Below, in pieces: positions 26,344-33,607 of a stretch of DNA of 33,607 nt. The notes under the pieces are model-generated. The model made no database searches and was not told the origin of the DNA. It saw only the letters and a program-made list of their open reading frames with translations. Both the position numbers and the translations under genes were made by a program. Positions within the stretch are counted from its first letter, which is position 1; every line of letters starts with the position of its first letter. Source of the stretch: Burkholderiaceae bacterium (lineage in GTDB: Bacteria > Pseudomonadota > Gammaproteobacteria > Burkholderiales > Burkholderiaceae_E); assembly GCA_024637395.1 (NCBI GenBank), contig JAGXFG010000113.1, positions 1 through 33,607 on the forward strand, read 5' to 3'.

Positions 26344-28254
26344 ATGAACCAAACGATTGATTCGCCCCTGATCGGGCAACCGGGAAAGGAAGGACAGATG
26401 GCGCGGGCCCTGGCAATCGCCAGCGCCGGCGGGCTGCAGGAAGCGATGGAGCGTGGGGTGCTGCCCCGGCAGATCAGCGTCTCCCTGTCGGAAGCTCTGG
26501 TGCTGGGGCTGTTGCGCCAGGGGGTGCACAAGTACCTGGCTATCTTCGGGCATGGCTCCACCGATCTGGGCGAGGTGCTGCGCATCTATACCGAGGCGGG
26601 TGTGACCCGGGTTTTCAACTTTCGCAACGAAGTCGAGATGGCGCATGCCGGTACCGCCCTGTCCTGGGTATACGGCGAGACCTGCGCGGTCGTCACCTCG
26701 ATCGGCCCGGGAGCCCTGCAGGCGATGGCTGGCTCGCTGGCGGCGGTGTCCAACGGCGTCGGGATCTATCACATCTACGGTGACGAGACGACGCACGGCG
26801 AAGGCTACAACATGCAACAGGTGCCCAAGCCCCAGCAGCACCTCTTCGGGCAGCTGACGGCGGTGATGGGGCAGTCCTACGTGTTGCATACCCCTGAGGC
26901 CCTGCGCGACGCGCTGCGGCGCGGAACGCAGTGCGTGCACCACCCGGTGAAGGCCGGGCCCTTCTACCTCCTGCTCCCGCTCAACACCCAGCCGCAAGTG
27001 ATTCAGGACCTGAACCTGGCGGCGTTGCCGGTGCGCCTCAAGCTGCCGCGCACCGCGGTGGCCGACGGGGCGGCCGTAGCCGAAGCGGCGGCGCTGCTGC
27101 GCCAGCACAGCCGCATCGTAATGAAGGTCGGTGGCGGCGGTCGTGGTTTTGCCGCCGAAGTGCGCGCGCTGGCGGAAGCCACCGGCGCTGCGGTGGTGCT
27201 CTCGCCCGGCTCAACCGGAGTGTTGCCCGACGCCCATCCCCAGAATATGCATGTCGGCGGCAGCAAGGGCTCGATCAGCGGCAACTATGCGATGGAGCAG
27301 GGCGAATTGCTGCTGGTGATCGGTTCGCGGGGCGTGTGTCAGGCGGATTGCTCGGGAGTGGGTTATCCCGGGGCGCAGGCGGTGATCAACATCAACGCCG
27401 ACCTGGCAGACGTTGCGCATTACAACCGGACACTGGCGCTGCAGGGGGACATCGGCGCGGTGATCAGCCAATTGCTGCAGGCTTTGCCGGATGACGGCGA
27501 GGGAGCGGCCGGGCGCCGGAAATGGCTGGCCGAGTGTGCCGCGAAGAAGGCAGAATGGAAGAACTTTCTGGCCGCGTGCCAGAGCGCGCCGCGGCTCACC
27601 GATGAGGTCTGGCAACGCCCGGTGCTCTCGCAGCCGGCCGCGATCAAGGTGGTGTGCGATTTCGCCAAGGCGATTGGGGCGGTCAAGTTCTTTGACGCCG
27701 GCGACGTGCAGGCCAACGGCTTTCAGACCGTCGAGGATGAGCGTCCGTTCGAGACCTACACCGAGACCGGCGCTTCGTACATGGGCTTTGCCACCTGCGC
27801 GGTGATCGCTGCCGGGCTGGCCGAGGAGCCGCGCTACGGCATCGCCTTCACCGGCGACGGCTCGTTCATGATGAATCCGCAGGCGTTGATCAGCGCGATC
27901 GAGCACCGCGCCAAAGGCATGATCGTGATCTTCGACAATCGCCGCATGGCAGCGATCTCCAGCCTGCAGCAGGCCCAGTACGGGGTCGACTTCAGGACCA
28001 ACGACAGCGTGGCGGTCGACTACGTCGCGCTGGCCGCGAGTGTCGCCGGCGTCAAGGCGGTGGCCGGCGGCGACACGATCGAGTCGCTGCAGGCGGCGCT
28101 GAAGTCCGCTCATGCGCACGAGGGCATGGCGGTGGTGCATGTGCCGGTCTACGCCGGCACCGCGCCAGAGGGTGGCCTGGGCGCGTACGGCTCATGGAAC
28201 GTCGGCAACTGGTGCGCCGACGTTCAGCAACGCTACAGCCAATCCGATATCTGA
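26344..28254 (+). CDS. ThDP-dependent enzyme, IolD/acetolactate synthase-like
   Basis: A 636-residue ThDP enzyme with the usual three domains. The cofactor-activating glutamate is E96 in FRNEVEMAHAG, and the ThDP-Mg motif runs from GDGS (504-507) to N532. TSIGPGALQ and FGHGSTDLG recall IolD, the ring-opening hydrolase of inositol catabolism; overall it is more divergent, and acetolactate synthase-like C-C bond chemistry is an alternative. The ATG at 26344 is listed; the ATG at 26398 (Met19) has a stronger site (AAGGAAGG) and may be the real start. It lies 101 bases after the Mo gene. In context it may cleave a cyclic diketone or a 2-keto compound. Confidence 0.86.
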   Translation: MNQTIDSPLIGQPGKEGQMARALAIASAGGLQEAMERGVLPRQISVSLSEALVLGLLRQGVHKYLAIFGHGSTDLGEVLRIYTEAGVTRVFNFRNEVEMAHAGTALSWVYGETCAVVTSIGPGALQAMAGSLAAVSNGVGIYHIYGDETTHGEGYNMQQVPKPQQHLFGQLTAVMGQSYVLHTPEALRDALRRGTQCVHHPVKAGPFYLLLPLNTQPQVIQDLNLAALPVRLKLPRTAVADGAAVAEAAALLRQHSRIVMKVGGGGRGFAAEVRALAEATGAAVVLSPGSTGVLPDAHPQNMHVGGSKGSISGNYAMEQGELLLVIGSRGVCQADCSGVGYPGAQAVININADLADVAHYNRTLALQGDIGAVISQLLQALPDDGEGAAGRRKWLAECAAKKAEWKNFLAACQSAPRLTDEVWQRPVLSQPAAIKVVCDFAKAIGAVKFFDAGDVQANGFQTVEDERPFETYTETGASYMGFATCAVIAAGLAEEPRYGIAFTGDGSFMMNPQALISAIEHRAKGMIVIFDNRRMAAISSLQQAQYGVDFRTNDSVAVDYVALAASVAGVKAVAGGDTIESLQAALKSAHAHEGMAVVHVPVYAGTAPEGGLGAYGSWNVGNWCADVQQRYSQSDI

Positions 28255-28271
28255 TTCTTGGAGCATAAAAA

Positions 28272-29738
28272 GTGAAACGTGAAGACCTGGGGCTGTACCG
28301 CGATTTCGGCCTGTATATCGACGGTGGCTGGCGCCCCGCCAAGGATGGCGAGGTTAGAGACGTAATCGATCCGGCCAACGAGGAAGTGGTCGGATGGCTG
28401 CCGGCTGCCGGCAAGGATGACCTGGATGCTGCCCTCGCGTCCGCCGAGAAGGGCCTCGCCCTCTGGCGCCGGACCTCGCCGTGGGAGCGCTCTGCGATCC
28501 TGCGCCGTACCGCCGAGCTGATTCGCAGCCGGGTCGATACCATTGCCCGCCTGATGTCGATCGAAACCGGCAAGCCGCTGGCCCAATCCCAGGGCGAGAC
28601 CAATGCCGCGGCCGAGCAGTTCGACTGGTACGCGGGTGAGACCCAACGCATCTACGGGCAGATCGTGGAAGCGCCGCAACCTGACGTGCGGATGCAGGTT
28701 CGTTTCGAGCCGGTCGGAGTGGTCGCTGCCTTTTCGGCATGGAATTTTCCGGCGCTGCTGCCGTCGCGCAAGATTGCCGCTGCGCTGGGTGCCGGTTGTT
28801 CGGTGATCTGCAAGCCCGCCAGCGAGGCGGCGGGCAGCTGCATGGCGATTGTGCAGGCATTGCACGATGCCGGCGTGCCCGCCGGGGTGGTCAGCATGGT
28901 CACCGGCGACTCGTCGTTCATCTCGGAATATCTGGTGAGTTCCCCGATCGTGTCCAAAGTGACCCTGACCGGATCGACCGCGGTGGGCAAGCGCTTGTTG
29001 CACCTGGCAGCGGATCACGTCAAGCGCGTCACCATGGAGCTCGGTGGACACGCTCCGGTGCTGGTCTTCGAGGACGCGGATGTGGAGTTCGCGGCCGAGC
29101 AGTGCTCGCGATTCAAGTACCGCAATTGCGGCCAGGTGTGCGCTTCCCCGTCGCGCTTCTATGTCCACGAAAGTCTCTATGACGCGTTCTGCAAGCGCTT
29201 CGCCGAGGTGGCCAATACCCTCAAGGTCGGGCACGGTCTTGATCCGGCGACCGAGCTGGGGCCGATGGCCAATCGGCGCGGGCTCGACAATGCCCATCGG
29301 CTGATTGCCGACGCTCTGGATCATGGCGCGCGCCTTATCGCCGGTGGCGGTCGCCCGCCGGGAATGGCTGATGACAAGGGCTACTACCTGGCCCCGACCG
29401 CGCTGGCTGACGTGCCCGAAGATGCCCGCATCATGATCGATGAGCCTTTTGCCCCGGTGGCACCGATCGCGCCGTTCGCCACTTTCGACCAGGCTATTCG
29501 CCTGGCCAACAGCACTTCGTACGGGCTGAGTGCCTATCTGTTCTCGAATTCGATAAAGACCGCGACGCTTGCCAGCGAGGCGATCCACGCCGGCATGGTC
29601 GGCATCAATGAACTTGGCATTGCCAGCGCCGAAATGCCCTTTGGCGGGGTCCGCGAGAGCGGCATGGGGCGAGAGGGCGGTTTCCTGGGGATTCGCGACT
29701 ATCTCGAACCGAAGTTCATCAAGACGCGGTTGGTATAG
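28272..29738 (+). CDS. NAD(P)-dependent aldehyde dehydrogenase (succinate-semialdehyde dehydrogenase-like)
   Basis: A 488-residue ALDH that oxidises an aldehyde to an acid. Catalytic glutamate is E256 (MELGG) and catalytic cysteine C290 (GQVCASP); the 34-residue distance is the family norm. FSAWNFPA is the coenzyme-side motif and DEPFAPV the usual closing motif. Similarity is to the GabD/alpha-ketoglutarate-semialdehyde group, which ends several non-phosphorylating sugar-acid pathways. Start is GTG at 28272, with GGAG at 28260-28263 eight bases upstream. It is 17 bases after the ThDP gene. Confidence 0.93.
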   Translation: MKREDLGLYRDFGLYIDGGWRPAKDGEVRDVIDPANEEVVGWLPAAGKDDLDAALASAEKGLALWRRTSPWERSAILRRTAELIRSRVDTIARLMSIETGKPLAQSQGETNAAAEQFDWYAGETQRIYGQIVEAPQPDVRMQVRFEPVGVVAAFSAWNFPALLPSRKIAAALGAGCSVICKPASEAAGSCMAIVQALHDAGVPAGVVSMVTGDSSFISEYLVSSPIVSKVTLTGSTAVGKRLLHLAADHVKRVTMELGGHAPVLVFEDADVEFAAEQCSRFKYRNCGQVCASPSRFYVHESLYDAFCKRFAEVANTLKVGHGLDPATELGPMANRRGLDNAHRLIADALDHGARLIAGGGRPPGMADDKGYYLAPTALADVPEDARIMIDEPFAPVAPIAPFATFDQAIRLANSTSYGLSAYLFSNSIKTATLASEAIHAGMVGINELGIASAEMPFGGVRESGMGREGGFLGIRDYLEPKFIKTRLV

Positions 29739-29763
29739 GGCGCGGGCGCGCTAGTCCCTGGCA

Positions 29764-31506
29764 ATGCACAGTGGAGATTCGGCGGTGGAAATCAAAGAGG
29801 AAGTAGGCGTTGCGCGCGGGTTGACCAACTACGGCGACCGCGGATTCGCCCTGTATCTGCGGCGCTCCTTCATCAAGTCGATGGGCTACTCGGGCGATAT
29901 CCTGAAGAAGCCGGTGGTAGGCATCGCCTCGAGCCCGTCGGGCTTCAATAACTGCCATCGCGCGATGCCGGAACTGGTCGAGGCCGTCAAGCGCGGGGTG
30001 CTGGCCGCCGGTGCCCTGCCGATCGACTTTCCGACGATCTCCCTGGGCGAGGTCTTCCTCAACCCCACCAGCCTCATGTTCCGCAACCTGATGAGCATGG
30101 ATGTGGAGGAGATGGTCCGCGCGCAGCCGATGGACGCGGTGGTAATGATCGGCGGTTGCGACAAGACCGTGCCGGCGCAACTGATGGGCGCCGCTTCGGC
30201 GAACATTCCGGCGATCCAGCTGGTCACCGGTCCGATGATGACCGGGCGCCACAAGGGACAGCGGCTCGGGGCATGCACTGATTGCCGCGGTTTCTGGGCG
30301 CGGTTTCGGGCCGGCAAGATCGAACGCGAGGAGATTGACGAGGTCGAGGGCAAGCTTGCCACCACCGCCGGGACCTGCGCGGTGATGGGGACGGCGAGCA
30401 CCATGGCCTGCATCGCCGAAGCACTGGGCATGTCATTGCCGGGCAGTGCCGCGATTCCGGCGGTTCATGCCGACCGGCTGCGAGCGGCCGAAGCCAGCGG
30501 GACGCTGGCCGCGCGGATGGCGCTGGGGCAGGCGCGGGCGCTGCGGCCCGACGAAGTGATCACGCCGAAGTCGGTGGAAAATGCCCTGCGGGTCCTGCTC
30601 GCCCTGGGCGGTTCGACCAACGCCATCATCCATCTGACGGCAGTGGCCGGGCGCTTGAACATTCCGGTATCGCTGCAGCGCCTCAACGAGATCAGCGATA
30701 CCACCCCGGTGCTGGTCAACCTGAAGCCGACCGGCGAAAACTATATGGAGGACTTCTTCGCGGCGGGCGGCATGAGTGCGCTGCTGCGCGAATTGAAGCC
30801 CCTGTTGCATCTGGACACCGTGAGCGTCACCGGCGAGACGCTCGGAGAGCGGCTCGCCGCCGAGGCGGGGGAGTGGGTCGACCACAAGATCGTGCGACCG
30901 GCTGCCGACCCGATCGAGCCGGTCGGCGGTCTGGTGGCGCTCTTTGGTTCGCTGGCGCCGCGCGGGGCGATTCTCAAGCGCTCGGCGGCCGACAGCACGC
31001 TCTTCGAGAAGGAGGGCCGGGTCGTGCTTTTCACCTCGCTGGAAGACCTGAGCCAGCGCATCGACGACCCCGAACTCGATGTCACGGCCGACGACTTCCT
31101 GGTGCTGCAGAATGCCGGGCCGACGAGTCGCAGCGGCATGCCCGAAGCAGGCTATCTGCCGATCCCGATCAAGCTCGCGCAGGCGGGAGTGCGCGACATG
31201 GTGCGGATCTCGGATGCGCGCATGAGCGGCACCGCCTTCGGCACCATCGTGCTCCACGTGACCCCGGAAACCGCGGCAGGTGGCCCGCTGGCGTTGGTGA
31301 GGAACGGAGATCGAATTCGCCTGAGCGTGCTGAACCGCCGTCTCGATCTGCTGGTCGACGATGCGGAACTTGCGCGCCGCAAGGAGACAGTGCTCTCGTC
31401 GCGACCCCACGTGCCGCGCGGCTATGCCAAACTCTATCAGGACCACGTGCTCCAGGCCGATGAAGGCTGCGACTTTGACTTCCTGCGAGGGGCCAGCGCT
31501 GGCTAG
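29764..31506 (+). CDS. IlvD/Edd-family sugar-acid dehydratase
   Basis: A 580-residue iron-sulfur dehydratase that removes water from a 2,3-dihydroxy acid, giving a 2-keto-3-deoxy acid. Cluster cysteines appear to be C64 (FNNC), C132 (GGCDK) and C205 (AGTCAVMG). Their 68 and 73 residue spacings match those I recall for the 2Fe-2S L-arabinonate dehydratase class, so a sugar acid is more likely than the branched-chain amino acid precursor. DARMSGT and GTASTMA are also present. The ATG at 29764 lacks a good site; GTG at 29785, with GGAG eight bases before, is a likely alternative start. No aldolase for its product is encoded in the window. Confidence 0.9.
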   Translation: MHSGDSAVEIKEEVGVARGLTNYGDRGFALYLRRSFIKSMGYSGDILKKPVVGIASSPSGFNNCHRAMPELVEAVKRGVLAAGALPIDFPTISLGEVFLNPTSLMFRNLMSMDVEEMVRAQPMDAVVMIGGCDKTVPAQLMGAASANIPAIQLVTGPMMTGRHKGQRLGACTDCRGFWARFRAGKIEREEIDEVEGKLATTAGTCAVMGTASTMACIAEALGMSLPGSAAIPAVHADRLRAAEASGTLAARMALGQARALRPDEVITPKSVENALRVLLALGGSTNAIIHLTAVAGRLNIPVSLQRLNEISDTTPVLVNLKPTGENYMEDFFAAGGMSALLRELKPLLHLDTVSVTGETLGERLAAEAGEWVDHKIVRPAADPIEPVGGLVALFGSLAPRGAILKRSAADSTLFEKEGRVVLFTSLEDLSQRIDDPELDVTADDFLVLQNAGPTSRSGMPEAGYLPIPIKLAQAGVRDMVRISDARMSGTAFGTIVLHVTPETAAGGPLALVRNGDRIRLSVLNRRLDLLVDDAELARRKETVLSSRPHVPRGYAKLYQDHVLQADEGCDFDFLRGASAG

Positions 31507-31548
31507 CGCCGATCTTTCCCGGGCGTTCCGAACCATGAGAATCGGACG

Positions 31549-32556
31549 ATGGAAAGCCTAGACCTCAGAGTGTTGAGTGACGCATTGACCTGGCGCCGCG
31601 ACGGTCATCGGGTCGCGTTGGTCACGGTGGTCGAGACCTGGGGCAGCGCGCCGCGTCCGCCGGGTGCGTTGCTGGCGGTGCGCGACGACGGCACGGTGAG
31701 CGGCTCGGTCTCGGGCGGATGCGTCGAAGACGACCTGATCGAGCGCATGCGTACCACCCTGCGCTCGGCCGGCGATGGCGCCACGGGAGCCGACCGGCCG
31801 GCCGTCATCGCCTATGGCGTCAGCCGCGAAGAGGCGAGCCGCTTTGGTTTGCCCTGCGGCGGTACCTTGCGTCTGGTGCAGGAGCCCTTGCTGGATACGG
31901 CGTGGGTCGAGCAGCTGCTCGAGCGCACGGCAGCCCACCGGCTGGTGGCACGTACGCTGACCCTTGCCACCGGCGCAGTGCAGCTCTCCGATGGCGAGCG
32001 CGGTCAGGCCATGGCCTTCGACGGGGCCACGCTCACCACCGTGTTCGGCCCCCAGTGGCGACTGCTGCTGATCGGCGCCGGCCAGCTCTCCCAGGCCGTC
32101 GCTCAAATCGCCGCGCTGCTCGATTTCGAAGTGCTGGTGTGCGATCCGCGCGAGGAGTACACCGCGATGCTCGTCGCATCGAGCCCCGCCTCCTCGGTCC
32201 TCCGGCTGATCGATGGCATGCCCGACGACGTGGTGCGCGAGTTGGTGCCCGATGCGCATACCGCGATCGTGGCCCTCACCCACGACCCCAAGCTCGATGA
32301 CATGGCCTTGCTCGAGGCCCTGCAGTCGAGGGCGTTTTACGTCGGGGCGCTGGGTTCGCGGCGCACCCAGGCGAGCCGCAAGCAGCGGCTGGCCGAGCAT
32401 TTCGACATGAGCGCAGCACAGCTGGCGCGCCTGCACGGCCCGGTCGGCCTGGCTTTGGGCGCGCGCACCCCGGCCGAGATCGCGGTTGCCATCGTCGCCG
32501 AGATCGTCCAGGAGAAAAATGCTGGCCCCGCGGCCCCCAACCGCGCTGCGAGCTGA
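31549..32556 (+). CDS. xdhC: XdhC-family molybdenum cofactor insertion/sulfuration protein
   Basis: A 335-residue XdhC/CoxI-family chaperone that binds the molybdenum cofactor and helps sulfurate and insert it into xanthine oxidase-family enzymes. Motifs are TWGSAPRPPGA and VSGGCVEDDL in the N-terminal domain, and a Rossmann-like LLLIGAGQLSQAVA in the second half with DPREEY. It follows the dehydratase by 42 bases and overlaps mocA by 38 bases. Its position in the operon marks it as the dedicated maturation factor for the molybdenum hydroxylase here. Confidence 0.92.
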   Translation: MESLDLRVLSDALTWRRDGHRVALVTVVETWGSAPRPPGALLAVRDDGTVSGSVSGGCVEDDLIERMRTTLRSAGDGATGADRPAVIAYGVSREEASRFGLPCGGTLRLVQEPLLDTAWVEQLLERTAAHRLVARTLTLATGAVQLSDGERGQAMAFDGATLTTVFGPQWRLLLIGAGQLSQAVAQIAALLDFEVLVCDPREEYTAMLVASSPASSVLRLIDGMPDDVVRELVPDAHTAIVALTHDPKLDDMALLEALQSRAFYVGALGSRRTQASRKQRLAEHFDMSAAQLARLHGPVGLALGARTPAEIAVAIVAEIVQEKNAGPAAPNRAAS

Positions 32557-33112
32557 CTTGAATCCGCCGACGCTGCTGATTCTGGCCGCCGGGCGTTCCG
32601 AGCGTTTTCGCGCCTCCGGCGGCACCACCGACAAGCTGCAGGCGCTGCTGGCTGGCAAGACCGTGCTCGAGCATGTGCTCGATGCCGCCCGCGCCAGTGG
32701 CTTGCCCTGGCATCTGGAGCAAGCCCCGCATCCCGGAATGGGGGATTCGATCGCTGCCGCGGTGGCCGCCACCGCAAGCGCTGCGGGATGGCTGATCCTC
32801 CCCGGTGACCTGCCTCTGATAAGGGCCGCGACCCTGCGGGCCGTTGCGGCAGCGCTGGATCAGGGCGCAGTGGTGGTCCCGAGCTATCGGGGACAGCGTG
32901 GCCATCCGGTCGGCTTTCCCCGGCGCTGCGCCCCGGCGCTGCTGGCGCTGAGCGGCACGCAGGGCGCAGCAGCGGTGGTTCGTTCCGCAGGGTCGGTCGG
33001 GCTAGCCCTGAGTGATGAGGGCTGTGTAACCGATGTCGACACGCTCGCTGATCTGAAGCGTGCCGAGCGCCTGCTCGGTGAACGTGGTCTGAAGGCCGGG
33101 GACGAGCGGTGA
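32519..33112 (+). CDS. mocA: Molybdenum cofactor cytidylyltransferase MocA
   Basis: A 197-residue nucleotidyltransferase that makes molybdopterin cytosine dinucleotide from CTP and the cofactor. It has the opening LILAAGRSERF with a downstream TDKL, and the metal-binding LPGDLPLI. AGGAG at 32510-32514 precedes the ATG at 32519, inside the end of xdhC; an earlier frame start at 32486 is rejected. Its presence implies that the hydroxylase in this operon uses the cytosine dinucleotide form, as CO and aldehyde oxidoreductases of bacteria do. It is the last gene of the operon. Confidence 0.9.
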   Translation: MLAPRPPTALRADLNPPTLLILAAGRSERFRASGGTTDKLQALLAGKTVLEHVLDAARASGLPWHLEQAPHPGMGDSIAAAVAATASAAGWLILPGDLPLIRAATLRAVAAALDQGAVVVPSYRGQRGHPVGFPRRCAPALLALSGTQGAAAVVRSAGSVGLALSDEGCVTDVDTLADLKRAERLLGERGLKAGDER

Positions 33113-33202
33113 TAGAGGCATAATTAGGCACCACCGTTCGACTGGAACCCGCGGCGTCTGGCGCTGTTCCAGGACGCATACGGTACCAAGAGGAGAACTC
33201 TG

Positions 33203-33607
33203 ATGCCTGCATTGCCGGAACCTGTGTTTTCGCAGTCGACACTCGAAAAGTGGGCCGAGTTGGCAGCGAAGTCGGCGCCGGGAGGCCAGGTCGATGCGCT
33301 CGACTGGGTGACACCCGAGGGCCTGCGGGTCAAGCCCCTCTACACGGCGGGCGACATCGCCGGCTTGCCTTACGCCGACACGCTCCCCGGTTTCGAACCC
33401 TACCTCCGTGGTCCGCAGGCGACGATGTACGCGGTCCGGCCGTGGACCATCCGCCAGTACGCCGGCTTCTCGACCGCCGAGGAGAGCAATGCCTTCTACC
33501 GCCAGGCGCTGGCCGCCGGGGGGCAGGGCGTATCGGTGGCCTTTGACCTGGCGACCCACCGCGGCTACGACAGCGACCACCCGCGAGTGACCGGGGACGT
33601 CGGCAAG
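33203..33607 (+). CDS. scpA: Methylmalonyl-CoA mutase, 5' part only
   Basis: The first 135 codons of a B12-dependent methylmalonyl-CoA mutase, which interconverts succinyl-CoA and methylmalonyl-CoA; the gene runs off the right edge. The signature [18 protein letters not shown] followed by [19 protein letters not shown] is nearly invariant in the large subunit. GAGGAG at 33190-33195 lies seven bases before the ATG. A 90-base gap separates it from mocA, and its role in propionyl-CoA metabolism is probably unrelated to the preceding operon. Confidence 0.93.
   Translation, partial: MPALPEPVFSQSTLEKWAELAAKSAPGGQVDALDWVTPEGLRVKPLYTAGDIAGLPYADTLPGFEPYLRGPQATMYAVRPWTIRQYAGFSTAEESNAFYRQALAAGGQGVSVAFDLATHRGYDSDHPRVTGDVGK

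Overview
The window is a GC-rich chromosomal segment, probably from a betaproteobacterium. The reasons are the TctC/Bug-type tripartite tricarboxylate transporter, the glgB-glgX pair, the YcbZ/LonB-like protease and the overall codon bias; this assignment is an inference and no rRNA or tRNA gene is present to confirm it. The window holds part of a glycogen operon, two sugar or polyol catabolic clusters, a Lon-like protease between them, and the start of a methylmalonyl-CoA mutase gene.

Region by region. (1) 1-2569, minus strand: glgX (cut by the left edge) and glgB, overlapping by 4 bases. (2) 2570-2887: first copy of a 160-base dispersed repeat followed by an intrinsic terminator. (3) 2888-11689: a regulated sugar cluster. 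A zinc MDR dehydrogenase on the minus strand diverges from a GntR/FCD regulator (TTG start). After the regulator come an ABC importer (ATPase, binding protein, two permeases), a second zinc MDR dehydrogenase and a beta-propeller lactonase in one operon. Similar TTGGAT-type elements overlap both predicted promoters. (4) 11690-12643: decayed DNA with a broken ThDP-enzyme fragment, the second copy of the repeat and several hairpins. (5) 12644-15073: Lon-like protease with an S655/K698 dyad. (6) 15324-18279: tctCBA uptake genes. (7) 18295-19941, minus strand: an AraC regulator followed by a phosphatidylserine synthase-type gene. (8) 20256-33112: a tightly packed catabolic operon of about 12.9 kb. 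(9) 33203-end: 5' part of methylmalonyl-CoA mutase.

The operon in region 8 encodes, in order: a third zinc MDR dehydrogenase (similar to the first), a xylose-isomerase-fold (IolE-like) protein, an FAD subunit, a 2Fe-2S/molybdenum subunit whose Mo part is split into two reading frames, an IolD-like ThDP enzyme, an aldehyde dehydrogenase, an IlvD/Edd dehydratase, and the cofactor-maturation proteins XdhC and MocA. Dehydrogenase, IolE-like protein and IolD-like ThDP enzyme form the same logical series as the front half of inositol catabolism. The molybdenum hydroxylase, aldehyde dehydrogenase and sugar-acid dehydratase would replace the usual IolB/IolC/IolJ back half. A cyclitol-like or sugar-acid substrate brought in by TctCBA is therefore a reasonable hypothesis, but the substrate cannot be read from the sequence. 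I consider this the strongest candidate for an undescribed pathway in the window.
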